From Dipteris shenzhenensis (taxonomy: Eukaryota > Polypodiophyta > Polypodiopsida > Gleicheniales), in assembly GCA_047967505.1 (NCBI GenBank), contig CM106540.1: DNA of 64,000 bases. One strand, given 5' to 3'. Under the pieces are notes generated by a model that was not told the origin of the DNA, did not search any database, and saw nothing but the letters and a program-made list of their open reading frames with translations. Below are positions 10,944-21,999 of this stretch, one piece after another; position 1 is the first letter of the stretch; every line of letters begins with the position of its first letter. The position numbers were made by a program, and so were the translations under genes.

Positions 10944-11917
10944 TGCCTCTTGTCAACTAGAGAAACCTAGAGAAATCAAGCAAAACTTAGAGTGCAATAC
11001 AACTTACAAAGCATCAGCTCGATTCTGCAAGGTTAGCTAACTTAGCAACCCCATTGACTCCATCAATGCACAATTGGCAATACAAGATCATCAAACAAAC
11101 ATAAGCTCACACACATTTTTCTCATGTGAGTCATGTCACATGTTCGAGTATTCATTGACACAAAAATATTTGTATTGAGCTTCTATCAAAGGGATCTAGA
11201 GATGAAGGGAAATACAGCCGAAATGAAGGCCAATTGACCTAAACAGCCCCAACCTCGTGTTTATCACAATGGACCTTCTATGCTAGCCATGCAAATTTTA
11301 TATCAAGGGAGTGGATCACAAAAAGGATACCAGTAAATATCACTAGCTTTAAAAGATATTGAGCCGACTTTGAAAAGCCACACGCGAGGTTACGAACCAT
11401 CCACTCCATCCTGCATTCCACAACTTAGCTACAATAACATTCCCACTGATTTCATCAATGACCAAAGGAATGACCAAAGGGTAGGTCAAGATTATCATAT
11501 AAATACAAGCTCTCACACATGCATATTTTCTCACACGTGTTCTTGTCACACATCCGCCAAAGTGAACGTCGACTAACAAAATAGCCCCCGAGTTTGTCAC
11601 AATAGATTCATCACAATAAAGTGTTCTATGCTAACCATGCTACTCTGTACTGATGGATCGAATTATAGATGTATGCCAGCGCTACAACTAAAATTGAAAT
11701 CAGCAACTCTACTAGAGAGAACCATTAAAAAGGGGGAACATATTGGTCAGAATTCAAAAGCACTGAGCTGAGCACAACTTAATAAAGCAACTGCTTATTC
11801 CTAAGTAGCCCACCAATACATGTTAGATGCAACAGTGAATGTGTACATGGCAGGATGTTCTCATCAACAGAAGTAAGAAGGGCTGCCACAGCCTGAAGTT
11901 TCTGACAATAAGGCTCT
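10944..11917. repeat. Non-coding DNA with an old diverged duplication
   Basis: A block near 11040-11310 and one near 11390-11650 share order and motifs (AACTTAGC, CATCAATG, CTCACACA, 'TTTATCACAATGGACC'-like, 'TCTATGCTA.CCATGC'). No gene is seen. The stretch could be intron or flank of the neighbouring minus-strand gene pieces. Confidence 0.45.
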
Positions 11918-11925
11918 CTACATAC

Positions 11926-12465
11926 CATTGCCTCTAGTTTGCAAAGCTCCTAAACTGTGAGGCATGGCTGGGACCGACAATGGGGGATCCGGTTTTGAAT
12001 TTTTGTGCACATGAAGATTGTGCCCTTCAAAATGACCAGGGGATGAGTTCTGACTGCGTGCTTGCAAACATTCAATTGCCTTGTCTAAATCTCCTTCACA
12101 CGAAACAATAGCTCTTTCAATTTCAGATCTTGCAAATTTGTACTTCTTCTCTATTTCAGCAATCCGTCCAAGCTCTTCAGAGATGTCTATTTTCGGATTG
12201 CCACCAGTACTCCAATCCTCATGCACTTGAACTTCGCCTCCCTCAAGAAGCCATGCTACAGACTGTTCAACATGACCATCATTGAAAATAAGGGCCATGG
12301 TAGCCTGCTCTTGAGAGAAACCCATAGCTACCAGCTGCTGCGAAAGGGCTTCAAGTTTCCGTGACATCAAATAACCAGTGCACTTATCCCTCAGTTCTTG
12401 AGCTCTTCTTTCCTTTTGTCGCTGGTGTTTCTTTTGATTTTTACCTCTTATTTTGTCGCAAAGCG
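11926..12465 (-). pseudogene. UBA-domain protein gene fragment (single exon)
   Basis: On the minus strand the frame reads ERRAQELRDKCTGYLMSRK, then a UBA domain (LEALSQQLVAMGFSQEQA to VAWLLEGGE), then KIDISEELGRI and a helical stretch ending VSCEGDLDKAIECL. This matches the N-terminal part of a conserved plant UBA/EF1B-type protein family; UBA domains bind ubiquitin. The exon ends at a good donor (CAATG|GTATGT, border at 11926). No following exon carrying the family's long C-terminal part was found, and upstream coding runs into a GGGA microsatellite and palindromes. It is therefore either a fragment or a gene with very distant exons. The open frame extended through the microsatellite to 12730 is not real coding sequence. 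Confidence 0.65.
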
Positions 12466-12660
12466 AGGGAGCGAGGGAGGCAGAGCGGGAGGGAGGGAGG
12501 GAGGGAAGCAGAACGAGAGGGAGGCAGAGCGAGGGAGCGAGGGAGGTAGAGCGGGAGGGAAGGAGGGAGGGAAGCAGAGCGAGAGGGAGGCAGAGCAAGG
12601 GAGTGAGGGAGGCAGAGCAGGAGGGAGGGAGGCAGGCAGAGCGAGTGAGGGAGGGAGGGG
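12466..12660. repeat. GGGAG/GGCAGAGCGA microsatellite
   Basis: This is a purine-rich simple repeat of GGGA and GGCAGAGCGA units, open in several frames on both strands. It abuts the 5' end of the UBA exon. Confidence 0.9.
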
Positions 12661-12662
12661 CC

Positions 12663-13029
12663 TTAAGAAAATGAAAGGCCAAAAGACCCCTTTCGTCGAT
12701 GAAAGGGGTCTTTTGACCTTTCATTTTCATGAGCTCAAGGCCAAAAGACCCCTTTCATCAACGAAAAGGGTCTTTTGACCTTTCATTTTCATGAGCTCAA
12801 GGCCAAAAGACCCGAAAGGGGTCTTTTGACCTTTCAGTTTCATGAGCTCTCATGAAAATGTATAGCCAAAAGACCCCTTTCGTCGACGAAAGGGGTCTTT
12901 TGGCCTTTCATTTTTATGAGCTCTCATGAAAATGTATAGCCAAAAGACCCCTTTCATCGACGAAAGGGGTCTTTTGGCCTTTCATTTTATTAAGGCCTTA
13001 AGGGCTCTCATGAAAATGAAAGGCCAATA
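12663..13029. repeat. Array of five palindromic (hairpin) units
   Basis: Units of about 63-70 nt are near-perfect inverted repeats: AAAGACCCCTTTCGTC facing GACGAAAGGGGTCTTT, extended by GAAAATGAAAGGCC and GGCCTTTCATTTTC. The first unit (about 12667-12729) has 31-nt arms with two mismatches. Units are separated by ATGAGCTC-type spacers that are themselves partly palindromic. One unit has lost its centre. The last half-unit ends at 13029, where the DUF1191 fragment starts. Confidence 0.9.
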
Positions 13030-13680
13030 CAACTTCACCGTGTACTCGCTACCCTTGCAATATGAATTCGAGGGCCCTGTCGTGGGTAGTATTAGCTACT
13101 CACCTCCCAACTTTACCACCGACGATCCCAATCTTCCCCAAGTACCTATTACCTTTCCAAACAGCTCTATCAGCGTTCATGTACCTCTCTATCCTTCATA
13201 TGCCCAAGCAGTTCCACTCTGTGCTTTCTTCTCTGCCGATGGCAGTGTGACCTTTGGCAATGTCACCTCCTTACCAAACATATGCATGTCCACGACTCTT
13301 GGAGACCTTGATTTGGTCTTTCTATCTCAAGATTTACCTTCCAAACAGAGCTTAACCCCTGCACTTACGACTCTACAAAGTCCGTTGCATGGAAGGAAAG
13401 TCGCTCGACATTGGAAACTTGCAGTGGGGAGTGTTTGCATAGTATTTGCAGGCGTGGCTCTTTGTGTTGTCATTTGAGGTGTAACTGTGAGACTGGCAGA
13501 GTAGATGAAGGTGGCTATCATGGTCCATTTCGTAGACAATGAAGAGGCGCTACAGACATCTTTGATCGGAATCAGTAGGCCACCAACAGTAGCAGTTGTG
13601 CGAACAAAACCCACTTTAGATATGGACATGGCTTGACGAAAGGGGTCTATTGGCCTTTCATTTTCATGAGAGCCCTTAAG
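12997..13680. mobile_element. Foldback-like structure: 33-bp perfect inverted repeats around the DUF1191 fragment
   Basis: The arm at 12997-13029 (CTTAAGGGCTCTCATG .. GGCCAATA) is the exact reverse complement of 13648-13680, 33 of 33 bases. Between them lie the DUF1191 pseudogene and, at 13636-13647, the half hairpin GACGAAAGGGGTC. The fragment thus occupies the position of the missing half arm of one palindromic unit. No target duplication was established. Confidence 0.6.
13030..13636 (+). pseudogene. DUF1191-type membrane protein, C-terminal fragment
   Basis: One frame from about 13030 to TGA at 13634-13636 encodes the end of a plant DUF1191 protein: a luminal or extracellular stretch (VVGSISYSPPNF, PLCAFFSADGSVTFGNV), a membrane segment (WKLAVGSVCIVFAGVALCVV), and the family's short tail (EEALQTSLIG, PPTVAVVRTKP). 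Two in-frame stops, TGA 13475-13477 right after the membrane segment and TAG 13502-13504, kill it; no frameshift occurs. The N-terminal signal peptide and most of the domain are missing. The fragment sits inside a palindrome unit, so it looks captured. The family's function is unknown. Confidence 0.7.
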
Positions 13681-13790
13681 CCCTTAAGAAAATTAAAGGC
13701 CAATAGATTCCTTTCATCGACGAAAGGGGTCTATTGGCCTTTAATTTTCTTAAGGGCTCTCATAAAAATTAAAGTTCACATTGATATTTG
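13648..13790. repeat. Palindromic units, second block
   Basis: A full unit of the CCAATAGA-type (AAAATTAAAGGCCAATAG .. facing .. CTATTGGCCTTTAATTTT) lies at about 13688-13752, flanked by CCCTTAAG/CTTAAGGG and CTCTCAT. It differs from the first block by AATAGA in place of AAAAGA. Confidence 0.85.
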
Positions 13791-14195
13791 TAGAAATAAT
13801 CATCCCTCTTCCATGATAAAGAACACCTTTGCTAGCAAGGGACTACCACATGTCCTCGACCAACCCAAGTACTTAACATTGCCTCTTTATTAGCTAGCAC
13901 TCATTTTTATTATTTCAAATAATTATAATCAATGCGTTTATTTTATTCACCATGACGAGACGACATAATGGCTATAGAAATGCTACCAAACTATGATGTT
14001 AATAGATACCATGACTTATAATGATTATCATACGAACTCGATTGCTAATGAGAATGCAGGAATGATGAGTGATCATTTAATTAAATATCATTACTGTGTG
14101 AGGTTGATAATTTTTCATAATTGTGAGGTTGATAATTTTACTGTGTGAGGTCGACATATAATTAAATATGTTTTTGATTAATATTCAATTAATGA
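13791..14195. other. AT-rich non-coding spacer
   Basis: No gene or clear repeat is seen apart from two short copies of 'GTGAGGTTGATAATTTT' near 14100-14140. Confidence 0.5.
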
Positions 14196-14590
14196 TAGAG
14201 GCCAATAGACCCCTTTTGGAGAAAATAATTTTTATTTATTGTTAATGGAAGATAGAGGCCAATAGACCCCTTTTGGAGAAAATAATTAAATATAGTGGCC
14301 AATAGACCCCTTTCGTCAACGAAAGGGGTCTATTAGCCTCTATATTTAATTAATGGTTCATGAAAGATAGAGGCCCATAGACCCCTTTCGTCGATGAAAG
14401 GGGTCTATTGGCCTCTACCTTTCATTAATAATTGATGAAAAATAGAGTCCAATAGACCCCTTTCATCGACGAAACAGTCTTTTGACAAAAGGGGTCTATG
14501 GGCCTCTATCTTTCATAAATAATTGATGAAAGATAGAGTCTAATAGACCCCTTTCATCGATGAAACAATCTTTTGGCATATTTTTAACAT
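14196..14590. repeat. Palindromic units, third block
   Basis: Two half units (GAGGCCAATAGACCCCTTTT) are followed by full units at about 14287-14349 and 14365-14430 and two decayed ones to about 14585. The outer arms differ from the other blocks (GATAGAGGCC facing GGCCTCTATC), while the core GACCCCTTTCGTC/GACGAAAGGGGTC is shared. This shows spread of one hairpin core with changing flanks. Confidence 0.85.
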
Positions 14591-15072
14591 CATAGTTTAT
14601 ATTCAAAAGGTTAGAGATGTGCTGACCAACCATTTCTTGTTCACCACAATTATAATTTATATCTATCTATCAACTTTAAAATACTTATATCAAATTGTCG
14701 GAATGAATATGTAGCAATAATGAAATGTCATTGCTAGCGAGAATGGCTTGCAATAACTCCCATACATGTCAAAGAAAGGTTGGGGATTAAAAGGTCTAAG
14801 AGTCCATGGTATTATAGTATTGTTGTTATTAAATGATGGCTAAAATTTACATCATGGTTCAGTACCATTGTCACACGTGTGCCGCCTTTCACAAGACCTA
14901 TCTTACAAAGTTGTGAGTATAAACAATAGGCAATGTGTGCAAAGCATTTATGAGCAACTTTTCTTGTGGCAGACTCTTGTTTCAAATGAGTTCTTGAAAC
15001 GAACACTCAGCTCTTGATCTCACCCTTTAGACTTCATCTCATTGAGTTGCACAACTCAACCATTCCGTTCTT
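14591..15072. other. Region upstream of the MULE, no gene seen
   Basis: AT-rich sequence without a supported ORF. It should hold the 5' end of the MULE, but I could not recognise a terminal inverted repeat. Confidence 0.4.
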
Positions 15073-16218
15073 ATGGAATCTATCACAATTCAGAATGAGG
15101 ATAGATCTTTGAATATGTTTGTTCGCACTTCCATAGGTAGAGGAGTGTTGTCAGAGATGGTGCTTGCTAGCCATTTTCAATTCACACTTGCGTCCATATC
15201 TGTCCATTAGCACTTTGGTGATAATGGGTCTGATTTGACAATGGAGCTGCAATACGAAGTCCATGATGATGGATACAAAATGTTTCACTTTGATGTGCAG
15301 TTTGCTAATATTTTCACGTTGAAGGGAGAAAGATTCTAGCTTGATGACAATGAACTTCAGAAGACTCTAGTGCACGAAAACAAAAAAGATTTCTACTCTA
15401 TTTGCAACAAAAATGACGAGGCAAGGAAACATGATTCAGCTAGCAACATTGAGAATGACAAACAACATAGTGTCATTGAGATTATTATGCAACTACCTAT
15501 AAAGAACAGATTGCGTGAGGCCTATGAGAAGGTTGAAATGCATGTCACTGTGGATGAGTTGCCTTCTACTTATAATGGTGATGTTTTCTTTGAGCTATCA
15601 GCTACTTCAATGAAACATCGCACAAAAGGTACGGAGTCAAAATTTGATGATCATGTTTGGAGTGATCCTATTACAACAAATATAGTTTTTCCTGGTGTGG
15701 TTCATAGAAAGGAATGTGGTGGTCACCTCCGTTGTATAAATGCAACTTGTGGTTATAAAAAAAGAATTGGGATAGAGAATGAGACACAATGGGATAGGAG
15801 ATTGATTAGAGTGGCCCCAGCAAATGTGTCAATTGAATCATATGGCTCCTTATCATGTATACATTGTGGTCGTCCACCAATTTGCTTGGAGAGATGTTAC
15901 TGTGAAATGTTACTCTGCATGCCAGAATGTAGAGATGGTGTGAATCTTACTCGTGCAGTCATACACCATGGCCATCATAATCATCCCGTTGGAGATGGTT
16001 TGACTAGAAGAACAAAGGATGCCATTAAAACCAAAGTTTCTGAAATGGTGAGGGCTGGTGGTGCTGTATGCCCTAAAGGGATACAAAATATAATTGTCCA
16101 AGACATTATTCTGGAAACTTTATTGTCTAAAAAAGTGCAAGATGGGATTAAGATGTCGGATGTTGAGCTACAAGATTTGCTAAAACAATGTGAACCTTTG
16201 CTCGACAAAAGAAGATAA
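15073..16218 (+). pseudogene. MULE N-terminal ORF with WRKY-GCM1-like zinc finger
   Basis: One frame runs from ATG 15073 to TAA 16218, broken only by TAG at 15208-15210 and 15337-15339. Its second half has GGHLRCINATCGYKKR, a CIHCG pair, further cysteines, and the His motif IHHGHHNHPVGDG typical of WRKY-GCM1/FLYWCH-like zinc fingers that bind DNA at the N-terminus of MULE transposases. Without the two stops it would be 381 residues. A charged C-terminal tail follows. The finger would recognise element ends or promoter DNA; that is family knowledge, not shown here. Confidence 0.65.
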
Positions 16219-16310
16219 TTACCATAATATTTGTTATTGCATTGGTTTATTAACTTATGTTATTGACAATGAATATTGACCAACTTTATGTCTGTGTATA
16301 GATTATCAAG

Positions 16311-17408
16311 ATAGATTGAGGAGGGTCGACATGACTCTCGACCTGTGTCGGATGGGCTAGATGGAATTTTATACTTTTAAAGACATTGTAGATATAATTA
16401 TTTCCAAAGTGTAGTGTTTCTTGGACAATTGCAACATAGTTCATTCAGCAGGTGTCATGTATTTAAAATGTCTACCTAAGGTTCTAGTTCAGGGGTTGAT
16501 TTGGTAAATAAAATGAGACCTGGAGGAGAATTGGGTCATTGTTGGGTGTTGTTTGACTTTGTGAAGTGAATGAAAGATTGGACTACCATGGCTTGCCATG
16601 TGTATAATCCTTTTATCTAAGAGTTGCAAACAATTGCAACTTGTGACTTCAAGGTGGAAGATACTGACACACAAATTCTATTTTGGGATACTCTCAACAA
16701 AGTAATGGTTTCAGAAGGGTTTGACAATGCTGAATTCAAAGGGTTCATGGCAGATGAGGCCCAAGCCAACTGGAGAGCTGTACATGCCACTTTCAATGGT
16801 GGCCCTGACAATATAATGGAAGGAAAAGAGCGTTCTTGCCTTTTCCATTGGGAGCAAAGTCTTCATTCCCATGCAAAGGCATGTATAAAAGTTGGCAGCC
16901 AAGAGGAATTTAAAATCCGATGTAGATGTTGGAAGGATGCCTCTACAGAGCAAGCTGCAGAAGTCAAAATGAGAAGCCCAAGGGCATGGTGGAATGTAGG
17001 CCATGCAAGTGATTCAGACTTGCCACGGCTTGAAACTTGGTTTGCATGGTGGCATGCTAGGATTTCCCATTGGAGCCACTACATTATAGAGGTTGGTTTT
17101 GTATTTCTCTTGAATTTTTTTTAATCATGTTAATAATGTAATTTTTCCATTACAATATCTTTACAATGCTTGGTTTGCAGAGTATGTTAGATAACGAGAA
17201 GTACTTGATACCTCGAACAAATCTAGCAGAGTCTATTCATGGTAGTTGGAGGGCTGGATTGAACCATGTCAAATATGTTGGTCTCTACAATGCCTCTATT
17301 AGTGACCTCTCAAATGCAATTTTACAAAGCTCTAGATACACATCTTTTTTGAAGGGCCAGTTTATCGGAAGTGGGCCGAGTCTAGAGACCTTAAAAAAAA
17401 GATCTTAA
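16311..17408 (+). pseudogene. MULE transposase core, broken
   Basis: From about 16311 the plus strand encodes a decayed MULE-type DDE transposase: a badly disrupted first third, then ELQTIATCDF, FKGFMADEAQANWRAV (with the expected catalytic Asp) and RSCLFHWEQSLHSHAK, open from 16624 to 17091. An intron is likely at 17092-17180 (GAG|GTTGGT .. TTTGCAG|AGTATG), and the frame resumes with YLIPRTNLAESIHGSW up to TAA near 17408. Several stops lie before 16624, so no active enzyme is possible. Confidence 0.65.
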
Positions 17409-18376
17409 AAATCTCGGATTGACATTAGTGCCAAAACAGTTGTTGATCTAACAAGTAATGTTGCAAAGGAAATGGGTGTTGTATCTGAAGTATGTTTTAA
17501 TGATGGAGATGACAAGACTGTGCGAAGGAAAAGGCCAAAGTCAATGCCTTCAAATATATGTGAGGATGATAGTCACCGCCCTGAGTACAGTTATGCAAAT
17601 AAGAAAAGATACCCCATGTCTCCAAAATCTAGTACTAAATTTGCAACAGAGTTTTGAGGATGATGATTCCAAGAGTGTACAAGAATATGAAGTGCATGAT
17701 GCAAATTGGGCATTATGAAGAGTTCCTATAACAAGCCAAGTCCGTTGCCAGGCTTGGCTTGGACAAGGAGAAAAATGTAACAAGCTTGTCAATATAAAGG
17801 ATCGTGAAAATTGACGTGGAGTTGTTGCACCATCATTCTTTGGGAGGATTCAAGCACCAATTGGAGTGCGCTCCCAAATGATTTGGTTTTGTGGAAATGA
17901 TGTAACACACACGTGGAAGCCATCAACTAGCATTACAAGTATTCCAAGACCATCACTAGGAAGGTGGAAGGTTCAATCAGGAACATCCTTGACAAGTGTA
18001 GAGATTGCCAGGTTGACAAAAGCTCGGGGTTTATCATATTAGGAGTGTCAACTCCGATGGTGGGTGCAAGTTGTGCTTCACCAATTCAAGCCCATGATGA
18101 AACAATAGTATTGCATGAAGATCGACCTCGGCGTCAAGATGGCAAAGTAATCAGATGGCGAAACAAAATCTCCAAAGAAATGGAAGAGAGAATTCAGAGG
18201 TCATTGGTCATGAAATGCATTGTTAAGGATCAATGCAAAAAGGTATTGAATACAAGGTTGACATTTCTCCATTTCCTTCTTGCAATTGTGAAGATTTCAT
18301 TGGACGATCATGCAAATTGGATGCCTATATTCCATGCAAACATATTTATTACATCTTCCTTTCATACCTTGGATTG
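17409..18376 (+). pseudogene. MULE C-terminal region with SWIM zinc finger
   Basis: Frames are shifted repeatedly. A segment near 17820-18030 reads VAPSFFGRIQAPIGVRSQM and WKVQSGTSLTSVEI. At about 18230-18376 the frame GIEYKVDISPFPSC is followed by CNCEDF, then CKLDAYIPCKH, i.e. the CxC..CxH signature of a SWIM finger, which commonly closes MULE/FAR1 proteins. The region confirms the element type; it is not translatable as a whole. Confidence 0.6.
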
Positions 18377-18422
18377 AATAGCAGAAATAATATGTTTTTT
18401 CACCAAGCCACCTTGAGTAAAA

Positions 18423-19640
18423 AAGAGATATTCTAGGCATTGTCTCGCATGCCTTGAGGTTTAGTTTTTGGAGACTGTACTTTCATGATGGTCAACAGAA
18501 AATGGAAGGGCTATTATAATAATCCTTTTTCGATGAGGATTTTGAACCACAAAAATGGTATTTTTTTGAAGACTGAACCTTCATGATGTTGAATACAAAA
18601 TGAAAAGATATCTATAATAATCATTTTTTCCATGAAGATTTTGAACCACAAGAACACTGTTCTTGGAGCCTTTTGCATTTCTCCTTGTGTAAATTTTTGG
18701 TTTGTTTCTCTACTTGTTGATAATTGTGGCAGGATGCTTTGTAGGAAACTTATTTAAAATAACATGAACTCAACACATCTAGTAGCAAAATACCAAACTA
18801 TGAGTGTAAAATATTGACTTAAAATTTGGCTATATTTGTTACATTTCCTTTTGTACCTTGGATTGAATATAAGAAATCCTTTTTTCCATGAGTAATTTGA
18901 ACCACAAGGATAGTATGCTAATTATTCTCCACTTGATAATTGTGGTAGGACATTTTGAAGGATGATTTTACATCACAAAAGTTTGAACATGTCTTCTATG
19001 TGATAAATCATGTATTCATTTTCATTTGCATAGGTTGAAAACTTACTTGAAATAATATGAACATGTATTGGAATATACAACAAATAACAAAATAGAAAAT
19101 ATTGTGAGTGTATTTGACTTAAAATTGGGCTATATTATTTACATATTACTTATATGGATAGAAAAGATAATATTTTTGGTCACCAAGCTAACTTGAGTAC
19201 AAAAGAGATCTTCACAGCATTATCTTGCATGCCTCAAGGCCTGGTTTTTGCAGATTGCACACCTTCATGATATTGAACAAAATTTGAAAGGACTATTATA
19301 ATAATACTTTTTGCGATGGAGATTTTGAACCACCAAAATAATGTTTTGGAGTCTTTTTCATTACTCCTTATGGAAACTTTGGGCTATTTCTATACTTGAT
19401 ACTTGATAATTGTGATAATTGTGATGGGATGCCTTGTAGGATGATTTTACAATCACAAAACTTTGAACGTGTCTTTTACGTGATAAATCATATCTTCATT
19501 TGTAGTGATGTAGGTTGGAAACATATTAAAATTGTCAATATAGAATGATTAGAAAACTATGAGGGGAAAATATTTTGACTTAAAATTAAGCTAGTGTAAC
19601 AAATATGTAGAATACTGGATTTTGCTAAGGTTGAACGCAA
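18423..19640. repeat. Diverged direct repeats downstream of the MULE
   Basis: A block at about 18423-18550 (GAGAT.TTC..GCATTGTCTCGCATGCC, then TATTATAATAATCCTTTTT and GATTTTGAACCAC) recurs at about 19206-19335, and partial copies lie near 18560-18660 and 18880-18960. Spacing of the two best copies is about 783 bp. No coding content is seen. Confidence 0.6.
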
Positions 19641-20079
19641 TCTTTTTTTTTTTGGGTGGACTATACATCCCTTTTAATCAAAAAAGGGATCTAGCAACTT
19701 CAAGATTTGTTTTTTGGTTATTGGTTGTTGTGGTTTATTAGTTTACAAGGATAACCACTTCTTTTATTGAGCAATATGGACCCTTCATTTACAAAACGGT
19801 TTCATAATCATGGCCTCATTTCATGAACTTCAAGAGTTAGAAAACTTGTTTAGTCAGAAATGAGGATATCCATTTCTTTTCTTAAGCAATATGACCCCTT
19901 TATTCACAAAAAGGGGTCCATACACTTGGATTGTTTTCATAAACTTTGACACAAAAAAACTACATTCTGGTCCAATTTGCTCAAATGCTCAGATGGTTTT
20001 GCTCAAAAATTAGAAATCCCCCTCCACATGTGGATTGGGGCATTGTGCCTTCTTAGCAGCACATATGACATTTGATGCA
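19641..20079. repeat. Short imperfect palindromes related in style to the 12.7-14.6 kb arrays
   Basis: 'CATCCCTTTTAATCAAAAAAGGGATC' near 19670 and 'GACCCCTTTATTCACAAAAAGGGGTC' near 19893 are small hairpins with GACCCCTTT/AAAGGGGTC arms, like the core of the larger arrays. The rest is featureless. Confidence 0.5.
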
Positions 20080-20250
20080 CTTGCGCCTTTCATGAGCCTT
20101 TGAAGGGACATTAAAACAACCTATTTTGAAACCCTTGTAAAGTTTAGTGCCAATCTAAGGTGGAACATCTGGATGGCAGGGTCTGAAACATATTCTTCCT
20201 TGAGATACGTATGATCCACATGTAGATTGGGGCATTAAAATATCAATTGA
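20080..20250 (-). pseudogene. Unrecognised ORF relic, partner of 8235-8410
   Basis: The minus strand reads PHVDHTYLKEEYVSDPAIQM and downstream LMKGASASNVICA with stops. It aligns with the minus-strand relic at 8235-8410, also flanked by short GA/TC-rich DNA. Unknown mobile-element protein is my best guess. Confidence 0.35.
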
Positions 20251-21995
20251 TAGAGGATGAAGAATAAAAATATTGATTGATGCACTTAAAAAATAAAGAT
20301 GAAACATCATGGTTTGCAATCCTTCATGTAGAGGTCAAGCAACAACGATAAAAATCTAGATTACGTGGAAGGACGAGAATGGCATTGTAAAGAAGGTGAC
20401 GCGGTCTTGTGTTTTATGGTCACCTAGGTCATCAGCTAGACAAGAAGCTCTTACCAACATAGACTAGACCATGCAAAGTAGATTTTGATCCTAGCATCCA
20501 CCCCAGTTCTATTAACTAGAAAAGAATTCAATGCATGAGGCTAAACGCTAGGCATGGCAACGCTCGAGGGCCATGGAGAAAAAGGGAACGTGAGGGAAGA
20601 AGCGTTAACATAGGTGGGGAAAAAAGATTTAGAGGGGTGGGAATGAAGAGAGGGACTATGGCACAAGTGGGAAGGAAGAGGAGGAAGAGGAGCATGTACA
20701 TGATGGGAGGTGGAATCTAGAGATGGAGACATTTAGGGAAAAGAGTCATGCTTTATTGGAAAGATGGGGGGCAAATCAAAGTACTAGTTTGGTGGCTTTA
20801 CAAGAATGAGCGTGTTCCATCAAGGAATAGCCCCCTCCTTTTATAGTCAAGAGAGGGAATCTCTCCTAATAAATGCATCCTCCCACATGCATGGTGTGTG
20901 TGGAAGAGTGTCCCATGTGGGCTAGGCAGTTATGCACTCTCAATTGTGTGCAACAACCCTTTGCCTCATTTTTCCACATACATCAACCCCCATATCCCAA
21001 GTCTAAGATACTCCCTTGGTCTCTTCCCAATTTTATAATATGTTCAAACATCTAGGAGGACAAGTGGAGGGTTGGCATAAGGAATCTTGCCACCTCATCC
21101 TACGTTCCCATTATTTAACTTGCATTCTTGGACTTTCTATACCCCCTCCCTATGGGCCTATTATACATGGAGGGAATAATCCAATATAATATCCATCTCC
21201 ACCTATTTTATATTACTTCTCCCATGGTCCTTGGGCCATATCTCACTAAATGCAGGCGTGGGACTACCTAGGTGGAGGGGTGGTGTATGGAGGACCCATG
21301 CCACCTTATCATTTTATATTATTACTACCATGGATTATGTACAACACACCTTATGGGTCCTCTTACATGGAAGGGTGGCACATGGTCATGCCCTGCCACC
21401 TCAACCCTGGGCCTTATGCACACTATATTTTATTATACTATTGCCACACATACAAGCACACACACATATTTATGCCTTTTACTTTGGTCAAATTTATCCA
21501 TAATAGTACTCCACAGAAGGCACATATCTTTTTCCTGGTGTTCACCTTGATGAAATATTCACCATTATAGGGATTTACTCTCATTCTAGGCTTCTTTTGG
21601 AATGCTCTCCTCTGAGATACATAATCAATGTTAGAGGAACAATATTATGAAGGCATATTGGGAAGGTCTTACCACTAATATGGTAGTGTCTAGTCCCTTA
21701 CAAATAAGTCTCCTTCTCCACAAGTATAATTGGTTGGAGAGATAGTTAGATACCCCAAACTCTTAGCATAAAGGAAATACAATGTCTATTGCTTCAAAAA
21801 ATAGCATTCGAGCATATTCAAAACATAAATGCATTATGAGCATTTACCAAACTGTCAAACTGCAGGACATTGCTCCAAAGATAACACTGAAAAATGCCTC
21901 AGATCACTTCCAATGGCCAAACATCCAAAAGACCAAAGATAACTGACATAATAATGAAACTTTCTAGCACAAGATGTTTGAGGAGCACATCATAC
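20251..21995. other. Non-coding stretch, purine-rich in part
   Basis: A purine-rich patch at 20535-20730 is open on both strands but has no recognisable protein. Frames at 21231-21570 overlap in three registers and look random. No gene is supported. Confidence 0.5.
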
Positions 21996-21999
21996 ACAT

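Larger units (their letters stand above)
15073..18436 (+). mobile_element. Degenerate Mutator-like element (MULE) with zinc-finger, transposase and SWIM regions
   Basis: Three protein regions occur in the order expected of plant MULE/FAR1-type transposases: a Cys/His finger domain (15073-16218), a transposase core (16311-17408, with an intron) and a SWIM zinc finger (about 18280-18350). All are on the plus strand and carry stops and frameshifts. Terminal inverted repeats and target duplications were not found. Confidence 0.75.

Noticed and set aside
9345-12465. The methylase-like frames and the UBA exon as one minus-strand gene
   Set aside because: Orientation and spacing allow it, but the donor at 11926 (phase 1) gave an immediate stop with the obvious acceptor at about 10206, and the protein parts are not known together.
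12466-12730. Long minus-strand open frame extending the UBA protein through the microsatellite and palindrome
   Set aside because: The translation is Ser/Leu/Pro simple sequence plus hairpin repeat; the family's conserved part starts only at about 12447.
12663-13029. Regularly spaced palindromic repeats that might suggest a CRISPR array
   Set aside because: The repeats themselves are palindromes in tandem with near-identical spacers, and all context is plant nuclear DNA. No cas genes are present.
21231-21570. Three overlapping plus-strand frames of 90-106 codons
   Set aside because: They cover the same DNA in three registers with no recognisable domain or coding bias.
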